Part shown: positions 12,261-24,700 of the stretch, piece by piece
Layout of the letters: each line of letters starts with the position of its first letter
Position numbering within the stretch: the stretch's first letter is position 1
Assembly (NCBI RefSeq): GCF_037975245.1
Contig: NC_092576.1
Coordinates: 27,479,611-27,543,610 of the forward strand
Reading direction: 5' to 3'
From: Apostichopus japonicus
Lineage: Eukaryota > Echinodermata > Holothuroidea > Aspidochirotida > Stichopodidae
DNA length: 64,000 bases
Made by a program: the position numbers and the translations under genes
Notes under the pieces: generated by a model
Seen by the model: only the letters and a program-made list of their open reading frames with translations
Told to the model about the DNA's origin: nothing
Databases searched by the model: none

Positions 12261-13706
12261 ATGGAGACGGTAAACATTCAGTTGGCTTTACTGATCCTCG
12301 CGTCCAGTGTCCAGGGGGAACCTTGTCCGCAAACCTGTCGGTGCTCTTACGGTAGTATCTTCTGTGACGGAGACAGAGACAACATCACTACTATCTTTCC
12401 GATAAGCCAATCCTATTCTTGGCCAAGCTCGCTTTTTGTGTCTGATACGGACATTCCAAGTCTTCAGTCAGGACAGATTGTCCTTCCATTTATGCCTAAT
12501 CTTTTCTCGTTGAACCTTCCCCACAATCAAATTTGGGCTGTGAATGAATCGCTGATTGGTAACAATTCACACATCTCCTATCTGAGTCTAACGTACAACA
12601 ACTTGACAAGGATTCCGACGGAATTGCTGCTAGTTCTAGAAGATCTCGAGAGTGTTTACTTAGATTGGAATCAAATCGTGTCTGTGCCACCGTTCGCTTT
12701 CCACATGAACATGAAACTTCTCTCTCTGTCCTTGACGTACAACAAGATACATACAACCACACCTGACTCATTCAGAGGGTTAGAACAGTTAAAAGAGTTA
12801 CAACTGTTTGATAATATCTTAAGCGATTTTCCTCTTGATGAACTTAAACATGGTTCACTTACAAACTTAACGAGTCTACATCTCCACGAGAATGTTATGT
12901 CCAACATAATATTAACGGTTAGTGAATCATGCTTTTCTTTAAGTTCGCTGAGAGTCATTTCCTTCAACTTCAATAGGCTTAATCGTTTAGACAAAAATGC
13001 ATTCTCTGCTTTTAGAAACCTTAACTCTTTCTATGCTCGTGATAACACCATACATGAAGTAGATGATTTGCTGTTTGGAAGTGAACCACATCATTTAGAG
13101 ATTTTGATTTTGCGCAATAATTCCTTAAGTGAAATTCCTACGCAACTACTACTGCATTTGCCTGATCTGCGTTTGTTATCGTTACGCGCGAACAAAATCA
13201 CGTATGTGCCGAAAAATGCTTTCGTAAGTAACGATCGCTTAGCTACCGTTTCTTTGTCACATAACTGGATAGTTTCGCTAGACATTTCATCCCTCCAAGG
13301 ACTAAATAGACTTGACCGGCTTGATCTGCAAGGAAACAACTTGACCAGATTACCCGAGGAGATATTTGACCCTGTCGGGGACTTCGGCATCGACTTGCGT
13401 GATAATCCTTGGTTTTGCGATTGCAAAATTATATTCCTTAAGACCTGGATCTTGAGAAGTCAATATTTTCGACATGAAATGTTATGCACTAATCCGATCG
13501 AATATCGTGGTATAGATGTGAACGCGTTACCGTTTATTCCATGCGTAGCGACGACCAGTAGGCCTACTGTAGTCATGGATACGTCGGTTGCTTTAGTAAC
13601 AGGGAGCTTAGCAAACGACGCACACTATAATAACAGTTCATCAGGCCCTTTATATTTTGCTGTATGTTTTGTTATGTTCCTATTCTTTTCGGTCAGAATT
13701 GAATAG
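12261..13706 (+). CDS. Leucine-rich-repeat cell-surface protein, possibly GPI-anchored
   Basis: 481 residues from ATG 12261 (A at -3, G at +4); the frame is open upstream, but only here does a signal peptide follow (METVNIQLALLILASSVQG). Then an LRRNT cap with C22, C26, C28 and C35 (CPQTCRC), roughly 11-12 LRRs of the 'LxxLxLxxNxL' type at about 80-380, and an LRRCT cap starting NPWFCDCK. A threonine/serine-rich stalk with NNSSSG precedes a terminal hydrophobic run (GPLYFAVCFVMFLFFSV) and only four further residues, which fits either a GPI signal or a tail-less membrane anchor. It is uninterrupted in one exon, although a GTAAGT at 13706 overlaps the stop codon and could be a donor. Ligand unknown. 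The LRRNT-LRR-LRRCT-stalk-GPI plan is shared with many receptors, including lamprey VLRs; that resemblance is architectural only. Confidence 0.85.
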   Translation: METVNIQLALLILASSVQGEPCPQTCRCSYGSIFCDGDRDNITTIFPISQSYSWPSSLFVSDTDIPSLQSGQIVLPFMPNLFSLNLPHNQIWAVNESLIGNNSHISYLSLTYNNLTRIPTELLLVLEDLESVYLDWNQIVSVPPFAFHMNMKLLSLSLTYNKIHTTTPDSFRGLEQLKELQLFDNILSDFPLDELKHGSLTNLTSLHLHENVMSNIILTVSESCFSLSSLRVISFNFNRLNRLDKNAFSAFRNLNSFYARDNTIHEVDDLLFGSEPHHLEILILRNNSLSEIPTQLLLHLPDLRLLSLRANKITYVPKNAFVSNDRLATVSLSHNWIVSLDISSLQGLNRLDRLDLQGNNLTRLPEEIFDPVGDFGIDLRDNPWFCDCKIIFLKTWILRSQYFRHEMLCTNPIEYRGIDVNALPFIPCVATTSRPTVVMDTSVALVTGSLANDAHYNNSSSGPLYFAVCFVMFLFFSVRIE

Positions 13707-13783
13707 TAAGTATTCAAACACATATCTTCTACAATACGTAGATACTAAAGGAAAACATATAAATTGTGTTTGCTCATGTTTCG

Positions 13784-13862
13784 GTGTCGAGGACTTCAGC
13801 ATCAATTTGCATGATAACCCTTGGTTTTGCGATTGCAAAATTATATTCCTTAAGACCAGGCA
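13784..13862 (+). pseudogene. Orphan LRRCT fragment duplicated from the upstream LRR gene
   Basis: About 72 bases match 13376-13447 with roughly seven differences. It keeps the NPWFCDCKIIFLKT core in an open frame, but no LRRs precede it and the rest of the LRRCT is missing. It sits about 80 bp after the stop of the intact gene. It could be a relic of a second copy or an alternative terminal exon reached from the GTAAGT at 13706. Confidence 0.7.
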
Positions 13863-13955
13863 ACCGATACTCATAGCTAGTACAGTAACTACTGTTCATG
13901 TTCCACAACCGTGCATCAGTTACTACTGCGCTGTGTTCGTAACACGGTAACAGCT

Positions 13956-14383
13956 GTTACAGGTGGCACAGTAATTACTGCAAAGCTGTAACACGTTCCC
14001 ATTTAAGACAAAGAACTGCGCGACTGGACAAGGAGTCTATGAGTATTTGACGTGGTAAACTATTACTATATAAAGGCCTATTTTAGACGTGGAGCTACCC
14101 ATAAGGCTAATCTAGGTTCCCCCTCCCCCACACTAGGTCCCATTTTGTGTATCTGTTTTGTATCTATTTGAGACTTGCACACAATCACCTGTCCGTGAAG
14201 AATGTTTCAATCAAATGGATTTACTAATACGATTTTAGAAAAAAGGTTAGGCTATTATCTGAATCTCGCATGCAGTATCAAACTAGGGAGTAGTCTTCGT
14301 TACCCGCTGCCGCGCTTTTTCACCTTCGGACTAGTAGTTCAACGTGTAACAGCTTTGCAGTAATTACTGTGCCACTTGTAACA
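13956..14383. mobile_element. Non-autonomous element with 43-bp terminal inverted repeats
   Basis: 13956-13998 and 14341-14383 are inverted copies: TGTTACARGTGGCACAGTAA, then TTACTGCAAAGCTGTWACAC and GTT, differing at about two positions. The 428-bp element has no coding frame. I could not identify a target-site duplication, so the superfamily is unassigned. Confidence 0.65.
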
Positions 14384-14389
14384 CAATAT

Positions 14390-16340
14390 TTTTTGGGGTA
14401 AAATTACTCATGTTTTTGATCCAATAAACTTTTTCTTAATTCATTGTAAATAGTATATTTTCAGCTGTAAATTAACTAATAGCTACCCCGGTTGCAACGA
14501 TTTTTTAGTTAGAATGAAATACATTTTGAGGGTTGAAAATTACATTGAGTCAGAAAGGAACAGCTCACGAAATAAACGACTAAGATATAGGAAACTCAGA
14601 GCATGTTTATCATACTCTATGCCAATGGCTGATAATTAAATTACACACCGTCTTTTGTTGGCTTCGGTCGTTAAATTAACCCCTAGTATGCCTAATCTAT
14701 GTTGTCATACCATTAATCGATTAAAATTGATTATTGTTTACAATGTTATGCTTTCATTACTTTACAATAAAATTATATTACAATATGATAGATGTTATTA
14801 CCACCGCACTGTACTACAAATCACGTGAATAAATGATGGGGGAAAAAACATGAAAAAACATTTCATTGGAATGATGATATCAATTGAATATCCAAGTAAA
14901 ATTGTAATATTTCTAAAGGTCTTAGTCACCCTTATCTGTTTTTTTTTTTTTGTATTGTACACTTGTTTAGTACAGCAGTTATACTGTTCTAAGATTCAAC
15001 CGTTATTCGTCTTACAGAACACGAGTCTATCTCGATGGCATGTTTATGGTATTGTCACTGGTAGCCCATTTCAACCTCGGTTTTGTTTTCTACGTTTGTC
15101 CTCGTGAGGCGGAATCTGGCCTTTTTTAAATATAACCCAAGCCTAACAAACTGACATGTTAAAAAACAGAAAATTGTTATGAGACGGTAAAAATTATGCC
15201 GTTTTTAAAAGCTTTCTGCGTTAATTTATACAGTCGTGAATGGTTGTGACACTCATTAACATTAACAAACGAATAAATTATCACTGACAAGTTGCTTATA
15301 GGCTTACTTTGTTCTGTTAACTTCCTGTATTAACTCATACCGTCGTAAAGTTTTGATGACAATACGTCACGAAATAAAGCTCATCGAAAAACATAAAAAT
15401 GCTTCATTTAAGTTATTGTCAGGCCTGCACCTTCATTTTATATTTAAGCAAAGAAATATACCTTCGGGAGTTTTCCCAATTAAATTGCAATTAAATAGAA
15501 ATAAAAGTATAGTCACCTTATAACTATAAAAATGCCATCACAAAAATAAAACGATGTTCACTGCATTGATAAACACACAGCCCGAATCGCGCTGTCATCG
15601 GCTCTAGAATGATTTGCTATGTTTTACCACTGTTACGAGGGCCCATTGTAGCCTAACGCTAATCACTGCTAGTGAGAACCTAATGTTATGATATAGAAAG
15701 TATTTGAAATTGCCTACGTGATAAATCAATATTTGAGAAATTAGGTCGGGTTACCGTGTCAGATATCGATACCAAGATTGATTCTACACTTCCATTCAGA
15801 AGTTTGAAGAGGACTTTGCTGTGAATACAGTTTTTCAGTATTTATTTCGGAGAAGGTGAAGAATTTCTGTCTCTGTTGAGGAAGTTCGTTACGCCAAGAG
15901 TTGGTGGCTATAAAGCTGATTTTGGACTGACTCTGGTAATATTCAGTCGGCGAGAAGTTCAACTTGTGCTTCACTCGATTGTGGCTGGAAGTCCGTTTTC
16001 TATTTTGGAGCATCGCCGGAAAGATGGTGACTGCTGTTTCTGGGATCGCGAGAAACTTCGCCGAGGACCAGTGAATTTCGCGGTACAACGGACCGAGAAT
16101 CGTCGTCATCAAGGTCGGGCCGCTGAGGGATATCGCCGTTGGAAGAGACCAGCGTGTTTTAAAGTGTGTCCTATCTTGTTAAGTTTGTGAGTAATTTTCT
16201 ATATATTTGTAATTACCACTTATTGTTGTTGATTCAAACTCCATTGTTCAATATAGTTTACGTTCTCATTCAAATTCTCTAGACTCGTCAGTTTGTCTGT
16301 GTTCCTTACAGAAACGAACCCAGGCTCGTGTCTCGTTAAA
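14390..16340. other. Non-coding stretch including right copy of the direct repeat
   Basis: 15130-15460 is the right arm of the repeat that flanks the LRR gene. The rest is AT-rich with no recognisable gene. 15760-16190 is relatively GC-rich, with open frames on both strands of 104-117 codons that I do not recognise. Confidence 0.45.
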
Positions 16341-16346
16341 AATTAA

Positions 16347-17125
16347 TTATCGAGACCTCTCGCATTCAAACGTAACACTACCAATAGTACGGCTGGCAGC
16401 CCTTACAACCTTCTCTAATTTAATCGAAGAATCCTTTGTAAGCAGCCCGTAAAAACAAATAATACTAAAAGTCAGCACGCTTTGTATCACTGACTGGTAA
16501 AAAAGTACAAGAATAGTGTTGTCGATATTAAAATATTTCAGTTTACGTAAAAAGTACAATCGTTGGCAAGCTTTTGATCTAATTGCATCAACCTGGTCTT
16601 TGAAGTTAAGTTTACAGTCAATGATAGTACCTAGATATTTATAGCGGTGCACCTTTTCGACAATCTCATCATTAACCCTGATTTGAGCATGATCATGTGG
16701 CTGTTTTCTGAAGTCAAATACTATCTCCTTAGTTTTTTTGCCATTCAATTTGAGGTAGTTTTGGTTGCACCAAGTAACAAAATCTTTGATTTCCTTCTCA
16801 TACGGAGCAACAACATCGGTTTGCAGGTAACCCGTTATCACTGTATCATCAGCATATTTAATAATAGAACAGACATCGTGTTTACTTCTGCAATCGTTAG
16901 TGTATAAGCAGAAAGGGACAGGAGATAGATAGCATCCCTGAGGGGCACCAGTACTAACGGATCGAACATCAGAGCAAATGCCATTTAATTTAACAAACTG
17001 TGGTCTGTCTCTTAAATAGTTTAAGATCCACAACAGTAACCTGCAATTTACACCAATAGCTAACAGTTTATTAATTAATAAGTGCGGCTGAATGGAGTTG
17101 AAGGCACTTGAAAAGTCAACAAAGA
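16347..17125 (-). pseudogene. Reverse transcriptase fragment of an L2/CR1-like non-LTR retrotransposon
   Basis: The minus strand reads continuously VDFSSAFNSIQPHLLINKLL, then WILNYLRDRPQFVKLNG, TGAPQGCYLSPVPFCLYTND, the catalytic KYADDTVI motif, and a thumb region with LKLNGKKTKEIVFDFRK. This is the Jockey-superfamily RT palm. It starts inside the palm and stops soon after the thumb, so the EN domain, N-terminal fingers and 3' end are gone. A GAAA microsatellite abuts its 5' break at 17125-17140. Confidence 0.85.
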
Positions 17126-17139
17126 AAGAAAGAAAGAAA

Positions 17140-18290
17140 ATAAACTAGAGCACCAATGGTGCAGAAGCTCATACCTTTTCGAGCTTAAAAATGTAGGGCC
17201 CACAAAACTTTATGGCCCACCAAATTTCAGATTCCTCCAATTTTGGGCCTAGAGGGATAACCCCCCCCCCCCTCCGTTAGCAGCATCCTGGCCACACCAC
17301 TGGCTATAATTCCTATTTTCCCCCTTTAATTCCTATTTTACCCACTCTCTCAAACAATACCACTGACCTACCCTATTTAACTTTCTCCCCTCTACCTGAG
17401 CAGACATAACTCCTTCCCAAAATTTTGGCTGGCTACCTACATACCTCAGGCTCAAAGACTTCTAAGAATCGGCAAGTGCTGATTGGCTATAGGGCTCTCA
17501 TGCTTACAGTTCAACAGTTAATAACAACTCCCAATACTGCTTTAATACCACTAACAGCCTCTGCAGAGCTTAACCACAAATGTAAACAAACACTGCAGAG
17601 ACTGGGAGACAAATTAAAGGAGCTTTGGAAAAAGGTGAAGGCTCAGATTTTTCTAAAAGATGGGGATTAATTGTAATTAAATAACTTTTGACCAAAATTA
17701 TTAGGCATCACCTTATTCATACACAATCCAACAATCATCAGTTCAACTTTGAATATGATCCATCAAAATCTTGAGGAGATTGAGATATTTGAAAATATTA
17801 CAAAGAATGACCCCCGATGACCCCCTAAATAACATTTGACCTCAATTTTCCGAACACCCCTCGTAACCCTCATCCCGAGGAACGTTGTGACTAAGTTTCA
17901 TTATAACTGGCCATACACTGTACGAACGGAAGCAATTTGAAAATATAGGGCCGCGGCCCGGGCCAAAAAGACCCCTAGTTGATCTTTGATCTCAAATTCA
18001 TGAACACCCTGAAGGTAAAACTTCCATAGCACTATCGTGACAAACCCTCAACATTGTACCATGGAATCTGTAGGAGAAGAAGCATTTTGCGTATTTCCAC
18101 AAAATGGCCCATTACGGCCCACAGGTGACCTTTGACCCCAAATTTCGGACCATCTCTGATGGCCCTATACCCAATGGTCCTCGTGTCCAAGTTTCATGAA
18201 ATTCCATCAAACACTGTGCGAGTGGGAGCGGTTTTACCAATTGTTGACGGATAGAGTGATAGACGCCGCACTGTAACAATAGCACACACC
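17140..18290. repeat. Degenerate interspersed repeat, non-coding
   Basis: Contains at least three diverged units with a 'ttgacctcaaattt'-type phrase at about 17838, 17987 and 18131, each followed by a 'aagtttcat...ccatacactgtacga' phrase. No coding frame. It lies between the RT fragment and the 3' end of ILVBL and could be the internal part of an old transposon. Confidence 0.45.
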
Positions 18291-18550
18291 AGCATGCTGG
18301 TATGAGCTAAAAAACAGAATTTGTGGTAAAGAGAAACAAAGAATGCAATGAAAGAGAATCTACAGTCTCGAGTCGACCCTGTGTGTTTCAACGCAACCTT
18401 TTTGGGCTATCATGCTTTTCCCTCTAATTCTTAAAACAGTTTCCTCTCACTCAAAAGGGAGCATCTAGTCAGCAAAAAACCTCCAGATAGGCCCGGCAAG
18501 CAGGACAGCCCTTCTCGACTGCTTTAATCTCATCCCTTTAATCTAATCCC

Positions 18551-18736
18551 TCACACCGATAGAGAGCCTTCCCTGAAGTCTGTTTTTCCGATCAAACAAT
18601 TGACCAGAGCCGGTTTGTTGTTTTTGCTGTCTTCTTTGGCCTTCATTAGTATTTCCCTGATCCCTTCTGTTGTCTCCTCACTGAGACGGTAACCGGTCCC
18701 GCCGTAGCCTATTGCGACTTTGTCATAGTCGCAGAA
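18551..18736 (-). CDS. ILVBL: ILVBL exon 13: C-terminus
   Basis: 61 codons plus stop after [29 protein letters not shown], then [22 protein letters not shown] and stop, matching the conserved family C-terminus. Confidence 0.94.
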   Translation of the reverse strand, partial: FCDYDKVAIGYGGTGYRLSEETTEGIREILMKAKEDSKNNKPALVNCLIGKTDFREGSLSV

Positions 18737-21700
18737 CTGTAGAGGGCGACGAGAGAAGAGCAAACACATATTCAAGAGTTTTCTGATCAGAAAGGTATGT
18801 TAAAAACAAAACTTTGCAAAGGATGTGTTTAATTGTATAATACAGTGCTGGTGAAATTTACTTTACCACCTCACAAAGACTGCTATGTACGTAACGTTGA
18901 GTGGCTTGACTGGTCTGTTAACAAATTGTTGTTATCGGTAAATATTTTCAAAACTTGTGTCTTCTCTTTGACCAGCTGATCGGCATATCGACCACTGGCT
19001 ATTTATCAAAATCCAAACTGAGGCTAAAGAAATGGGTTGTTTAGGGCAGATTAATGAATCGTCACAAGTAACAAGAAGTGGCTTTGTTGTGCCCAAAAAA
19101 AATGTTCAATATTGGTTTGCTGTTATCGGCAACGAGGCTAAATTTTACAAAAAGATACCGATACGCCATCAATGATGCAAATATCGTTGCATACCGACAC
19201 AACACAATCATGGTTCTCATAGGCGTAGGGGGCGGGGGGACTGGGGGGGCTGCAGCCCCCCAACCAATCGGGCAATATGCTGTGAATTTTTTGGGCACCT
19301 ACAGAAAGAAAAGTAATTTGCACTGTGTTTTTCAATGGTTAAACTTATATTATTATTATTATCATTATTATTGTAACGACTTCCCCAATAATTATAACCA
19401 ATATGGAAGGGTAATAACAGGGCAAATGATTGTATGCTATTGGTGTGCGATGTTATAACTGATACATGCCCTAATGATATGCACATTAACATGATGAACA
19501 CCAACCATTCTTCAAGGAAATCTCTACCTCCCCCCACTCCCCGCAAGTGTATGAATGATGAAATATCAATGTCTTTTTTCTCCTCCTGCCAAACTGTTTC
19601 AAAGACAAGACCAGGATGATAATATTGAGAGTGAACTCACCGTCAAGTCACAAGCCACCCTGGTGCTGAAGATCTTTTCTTGGTCTCGTAAGATCTGAGT
19701 CCAGCAGGCGTCGTTGCCAACCACTGCTATGACCGGTATCTTATGTCTACTGAAGGTGTCAAACTCGGCCACGCTGTACCCCAGGGTCCCGTCCCCGTAG
19801 ATGATCCAGACCTCGCAGTCCGGTCGACACAACTTGGCACCGAGAGCGAAACCGCCACCTACTCCCAGAGTGCCAAAGGCTCCCGGGTCCAGCCACTTCA
19901 AGGGTCCACGGGGCCTAGAGGGAAAGAAGGTTAAACGATTTAGGGATACAAAGATTTAGGAATGAAGTAAAACAGAGAATATTATACAGATACTAAACCA
20001 TTACAAACAGGATATCTATGATTGGCTGTTGCTATTGGTTATCGCTTGCGAGAAGATATGAACCCACGTATTATTTGCCGTTTTGTCACTCTGGCAAGCT
20101 ATTGATGGAATCGAAGTAACAGAGTAACAATTTGTGGTTAATAATATGTGCATCCCTTGTGTTGGGAAAATAATAGATATCACTTTCATCAGCTCTGTTT
20201 GGACTAATGTTAAATAATGTAAGAAGGACAATCTTTATAGATTCACTGGCATAAAACACTCAAGACTGTATTGTTGAAGTAACAAGTATATATTTCACCA
20301 TTCAAACCAAGGATGCGTGCATGCAGCTGTTTAATTCAGTTAGAGACGTTTTTATTAGACTGTTCACACCTCTCAACCCACCTCACCTCAAGAAACTACC
20401 CCATGTGAAGATGTTAACTGTACTACCAAATGTGTACACCTAAGTAGACTTGAATAAGCTGAAGTAAGTCCACCTCATCCCCACCTTCAAAGTACAGTAA
20501 CTCCTCTAAGTGTTAACTGTTCTACCTATAACATCAAAGCAAATACTGTTGTGACAATGATTTAGTTGAGACACCACACCACACCCCACCCCACCACAAC
20601 CCCTCCAACCTCAAGTAATTCAATATAACTATTTAAACTTCACTAACTGTGAATCAGACCAAACTAGACTTTACCAACCATACAGTAGAACTCTCTTTTC
20701 CTCTTAATAATTTCCTTCAACACAAGGATGTCAAGAACACACAACCACTGTGCCAACCAAACTAGACTTTACCGACCCTACACAAAACTGTTTCTACTGT
20801 TTATTTCCTCCTACCTGAGGATGTCACTTTATTTCCTCCTACTTGAGGATGTCACTTTATTTCCTCCTACCTGAGGATGTCACTTTATTTCCTCCTACCT
20901 GAGGATGTCACTTTATTTCCTCCTACCTAAGGATGTCACTTTATTTCCTCCTACCTAAGGATGTCACTTTCTCCTACCTGAGGATGTCACTTTATTTTCT
21001 CCTACCTGAGGATGTCACTTTATTTTCTCCTACCTGAGGATGTCACTTTATTTCCTCCTACCTAAGGATGTCACTTTATATCCTCCTACCTAAGGATGTC
21101 ACTTTATATCCTCCTACCTAAGGATGTCACTTTATTTCCTCCTACCTGAGGATGTCACTTTATTTCCTCCTTCCTGAGGATGTCACTTTATTTCCTCCTA
21201 CCTGGGGATGTCACTTTATCGCCTCCTACCTGAGGATGTCACTTTATATCCTCCTACATAAGGATGTCACTTTATTTCCTCCTTCCTGAGGATGTCACTT
21301 TATTTCCTCCTACCTGAGGATGTCACTTTATATCCTCCTACCTAAGGATGTCACTTTATATCCTCCTACCTAAGGATGTCACTTTATTTCCTCCTTCCTG
21401 AGGATGTCACTTTATTTCCTCCTACCTGAGGATGTCACTTTATATCCTCCTACCTAAGAATGTCACTTTATATCCTCCTACCTATGGATGTCACTTTATT
21501 TCCTCCTACCTGAGGATGTCACTTTATTTCCTCCTACCTGAGGATGTCACTTTATTTCCTCCTACCTGAGGATGTCACTTTATATCCTCCTACCTAAGGA
21601 TGTCACTTTATTTCCTCCTACCTGAGGATGTCACTTTATATCCTCCTACCTGAGGATGTCACTTTATTTCCTCCTACCTATGGATGTCACTTTATATCCT

Positions 21701-24700
21701 CCTACCTGAGGATGTCACTTTATATCCTCCTACCTGAGGATGTCACTTTATTTCCTCCTACCTGAGGATGTCACTTTATTTCCTCCTACCTGAGGATGTC
21801 ACTTTATTTCCTCCTACCTGAGGATGTCACTTTATTTCCTCCTACCTGAGGATGTCACTTTATTTCCTCCTACCTGAGGATGTCACTTTATTTCCTCCTA
21901 CCTGAGGATGTCACTTTATTTCCTCCTACCTGAGGATGTCACTTTATTTCCTCCTACCTGAGGATGTCACTTTATTTCCTCCTACCTGAGGATGTCACTT
22001 TATATCCTCCTACCTGAGGATGTCACTTTATTTCCTCCTACCTGAGGATGTCACTTTATTTCCTCCTACCTGAGGATGTCACTTTATATCCTCCTACCTG
22101 AGGATGTCACTTTATATCCTCCTACCTGAGGATGTCACTTTATTTCCTCCTACCTGAGGATGTCACTTTATATCCTGCTACCTGAGGATGTCACTTTATA
22201 ACCTCCTACCTAAGGATGTCACTTTATTTCCTCCTACCTGAAGATGTCACTTTATATCCTCCTACCTAAGGATGTCACTTTATTTCCTCCTACCTGAGGA
22301 TGTCACTTTATATCCTCCTACCTGAGGATGTCACTTTATTTCCTCTTACCTGAGGATGTCACTTTATTTCCTCCTACCTAAGAATGTCACTTTATATCCT
22401 CCTACCTGAGGATGTCACTTTATTTCCTCCTACCTGAGGATGTCACTTTATATCCTCCTACCTGAGGATGTCACTTTATTTCCTCCTACCTGAGGATGTC
22501 ACTTTATATCCTGCTACCTGAGGATGTCACTTTATAACCTCCTACCTAAGGATGTCACTTTATATCCTCCTACCTGAAGATGTCACTTTATATCCTCCTA
22601 CCTAAGGATGTCACTTTATTTCCTCCTACCTGAGGATGTCACTTTATATCCTCCTACCTGAGGATGTCACTTTATTTCCTCCTACCTGAGGATGTCACTT
22701 TATTTCCTCCTACCTGAGGATGTCACTTTATATCCTCCTACCTGAGGATGTCACTTTATTTCCTCCTACCTGAGGATGTCACTTTATTTCCTCCTACCTG
22801 AGGATGTCACTTTATATCCTCCTACCTGAGGATGTCACTTTATTTCCTCCTACCTGAGGATGTCACTTTATTTCCTCCTACCTGAGGATGTCACTTTATT
22901 TCCTCCTACCTGAGGATGTCACTTTATTTCCTCCTACCTGAGGATGTCACTTTATTTCCTCCTACCTGAGGATGTCACTTTATTTCCTCCTACCTGAGGA
23001 TGTCACTTTATTTCCTCCTACCTGAGGATGTCACTTTATTTCCTCCTACCTAAGGATGTCACTTTCTCCTACCTGAGGATGTCACTTTATTTTCTCCTAC
23101 CTGAGGATGTCACTTTATTTTCTCCTACCTGAGGATGTCACCTTATTTCCTCCTACCTAAGGATGTCACTTTATATCCTCCTACCTAAGGATGTCACTTT
23201 ATATCCTCCTACCTAAGGATGTCACTTTATTTCCTCCTACCTGAGGATGTCACCTTATTTCCTCCTTCCTGAGGATGTCACTTTATTTCCTCCTACCTGA
23301 GGATGTCACTTTATCGCCGCCTACCTGAGGATGTCACTTTATATCCTCCTACCTGAGGATGTCACTTTATTTCCTCCTTCCTGAGGATGTCACTTTATTT
23401 CCTCCTACCTGAGGATGTCACTTTATATCCTCCTACCTAAGGATGTCACTTTATATCCTCCTACCTAAGGATGTCACTTTATTTCCTCCTACCTATGGAT
23501 GTCACTTTATATCCTCCTACCTGAGGATGTCACTTTATTTCCTCCTACCTATGGATGTCACTTTATATCCTCCTACCTGAGGATGTCACTTTATTTCCTC
23601 CTACGTGAGGATGTCACTTTATTTCCTCCCACCTAAGGATGCCACTTTATTTCCTCCTACCTGAGGATGTCACTTTATTTCCTCCTACGTGAGGATGTCA
23701 CTTTATTTCCTCCTACCTGAGGATGTCACTTTATTTCCTCCTACCTGAGGATGTCACTTTATTTCCTCCTACCTGAGGATGTCACTTTATTTCCTCCTAC
23801 CTGAGGATGTCACTTTATTTCCATCTACCTGAGGATGTCACTTTATTTCCTCCTACGTGAGGATGTCACTTTATTTCCTCCTACCTGAGGATGTCACTTT
23901 ATTTCCTCCTTCCTGAGGATGTCACTTTATTTTCTCCTACCTGAGGATGTCACTTTATTTCCTCCTACCTGAGGATGTCACTTTATTTCCTCCTACCTGA
24001 GGATGTAAGCTGCGCTGCCTACAAAGTCCCCTCCGTCAGCTACTATGATGCTCTCCTCGTCCATCGCCTCCTCCACCTGGTAGAGGACCTTAAGAGGATT
24101 CAGGAAATGATTCACTTTATCTTCAGCTTTCTTCCTGGAATATTAAAACCAAAATACAGCGATTAACGCTTAAATACGCTAAAAAGTCATCAGGCGCGTA
24201 GCCAAGGGGGGGGGGGGATGGGGTGACTCCCCCTTGAGCATTTTTTTTTGTAAGTTTTTATGATATCCCTAGTAATTTCAAACTAGAAAATGCTTAGATG
24301 CAACTTGCAAGGCCTGGGAAGTGCCATTTTCAGCGATCTGGGAGGCATTTTCGGCCCAAATTTTCTTGTTTGATTCGCGCCAACTCATGGTGGTGACACG
24401 CTTAGATATTGCCCAATGCTGAATCTACGGTTCCGATAATTTGACTACAGGTTCGCCCCTCCCTTGGCAAATTCCTTGCTAAGCGCCTGAAAGTCATCTC
24501 CTACTGGATGGTAGGGCGGTGCACTGTAAGTTCACAATGCTAAAGGGAACAAATGTCCTTCTGAAAGGACCATGATACCAACAAACTCTATGATTTTTGC
24601 TATGTGGTTTAGTTCTACCCTTCATCTCGGTGCTTTCGTTGATGGATTCATCAGCTTCCACTAGATCGACGCAGATTTTGACGTGGATTTATAACTTGTC

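Noticed and set aside
12261..13862. Direct claim that the LRR gene is a variable lymphocyte receptor
   Set aside because: Only generic LRR receptor architecture and one duplicated LRRCT piece are present; no array of donor cassettes.
19217..19546. Frames over the G-rich tract at 19228-19262 upstream of exon 12
   Set aside because: Intronic to ILVBL, composition-driven, likely a remnant of a G/C-rich MITE end; could not define its termini.
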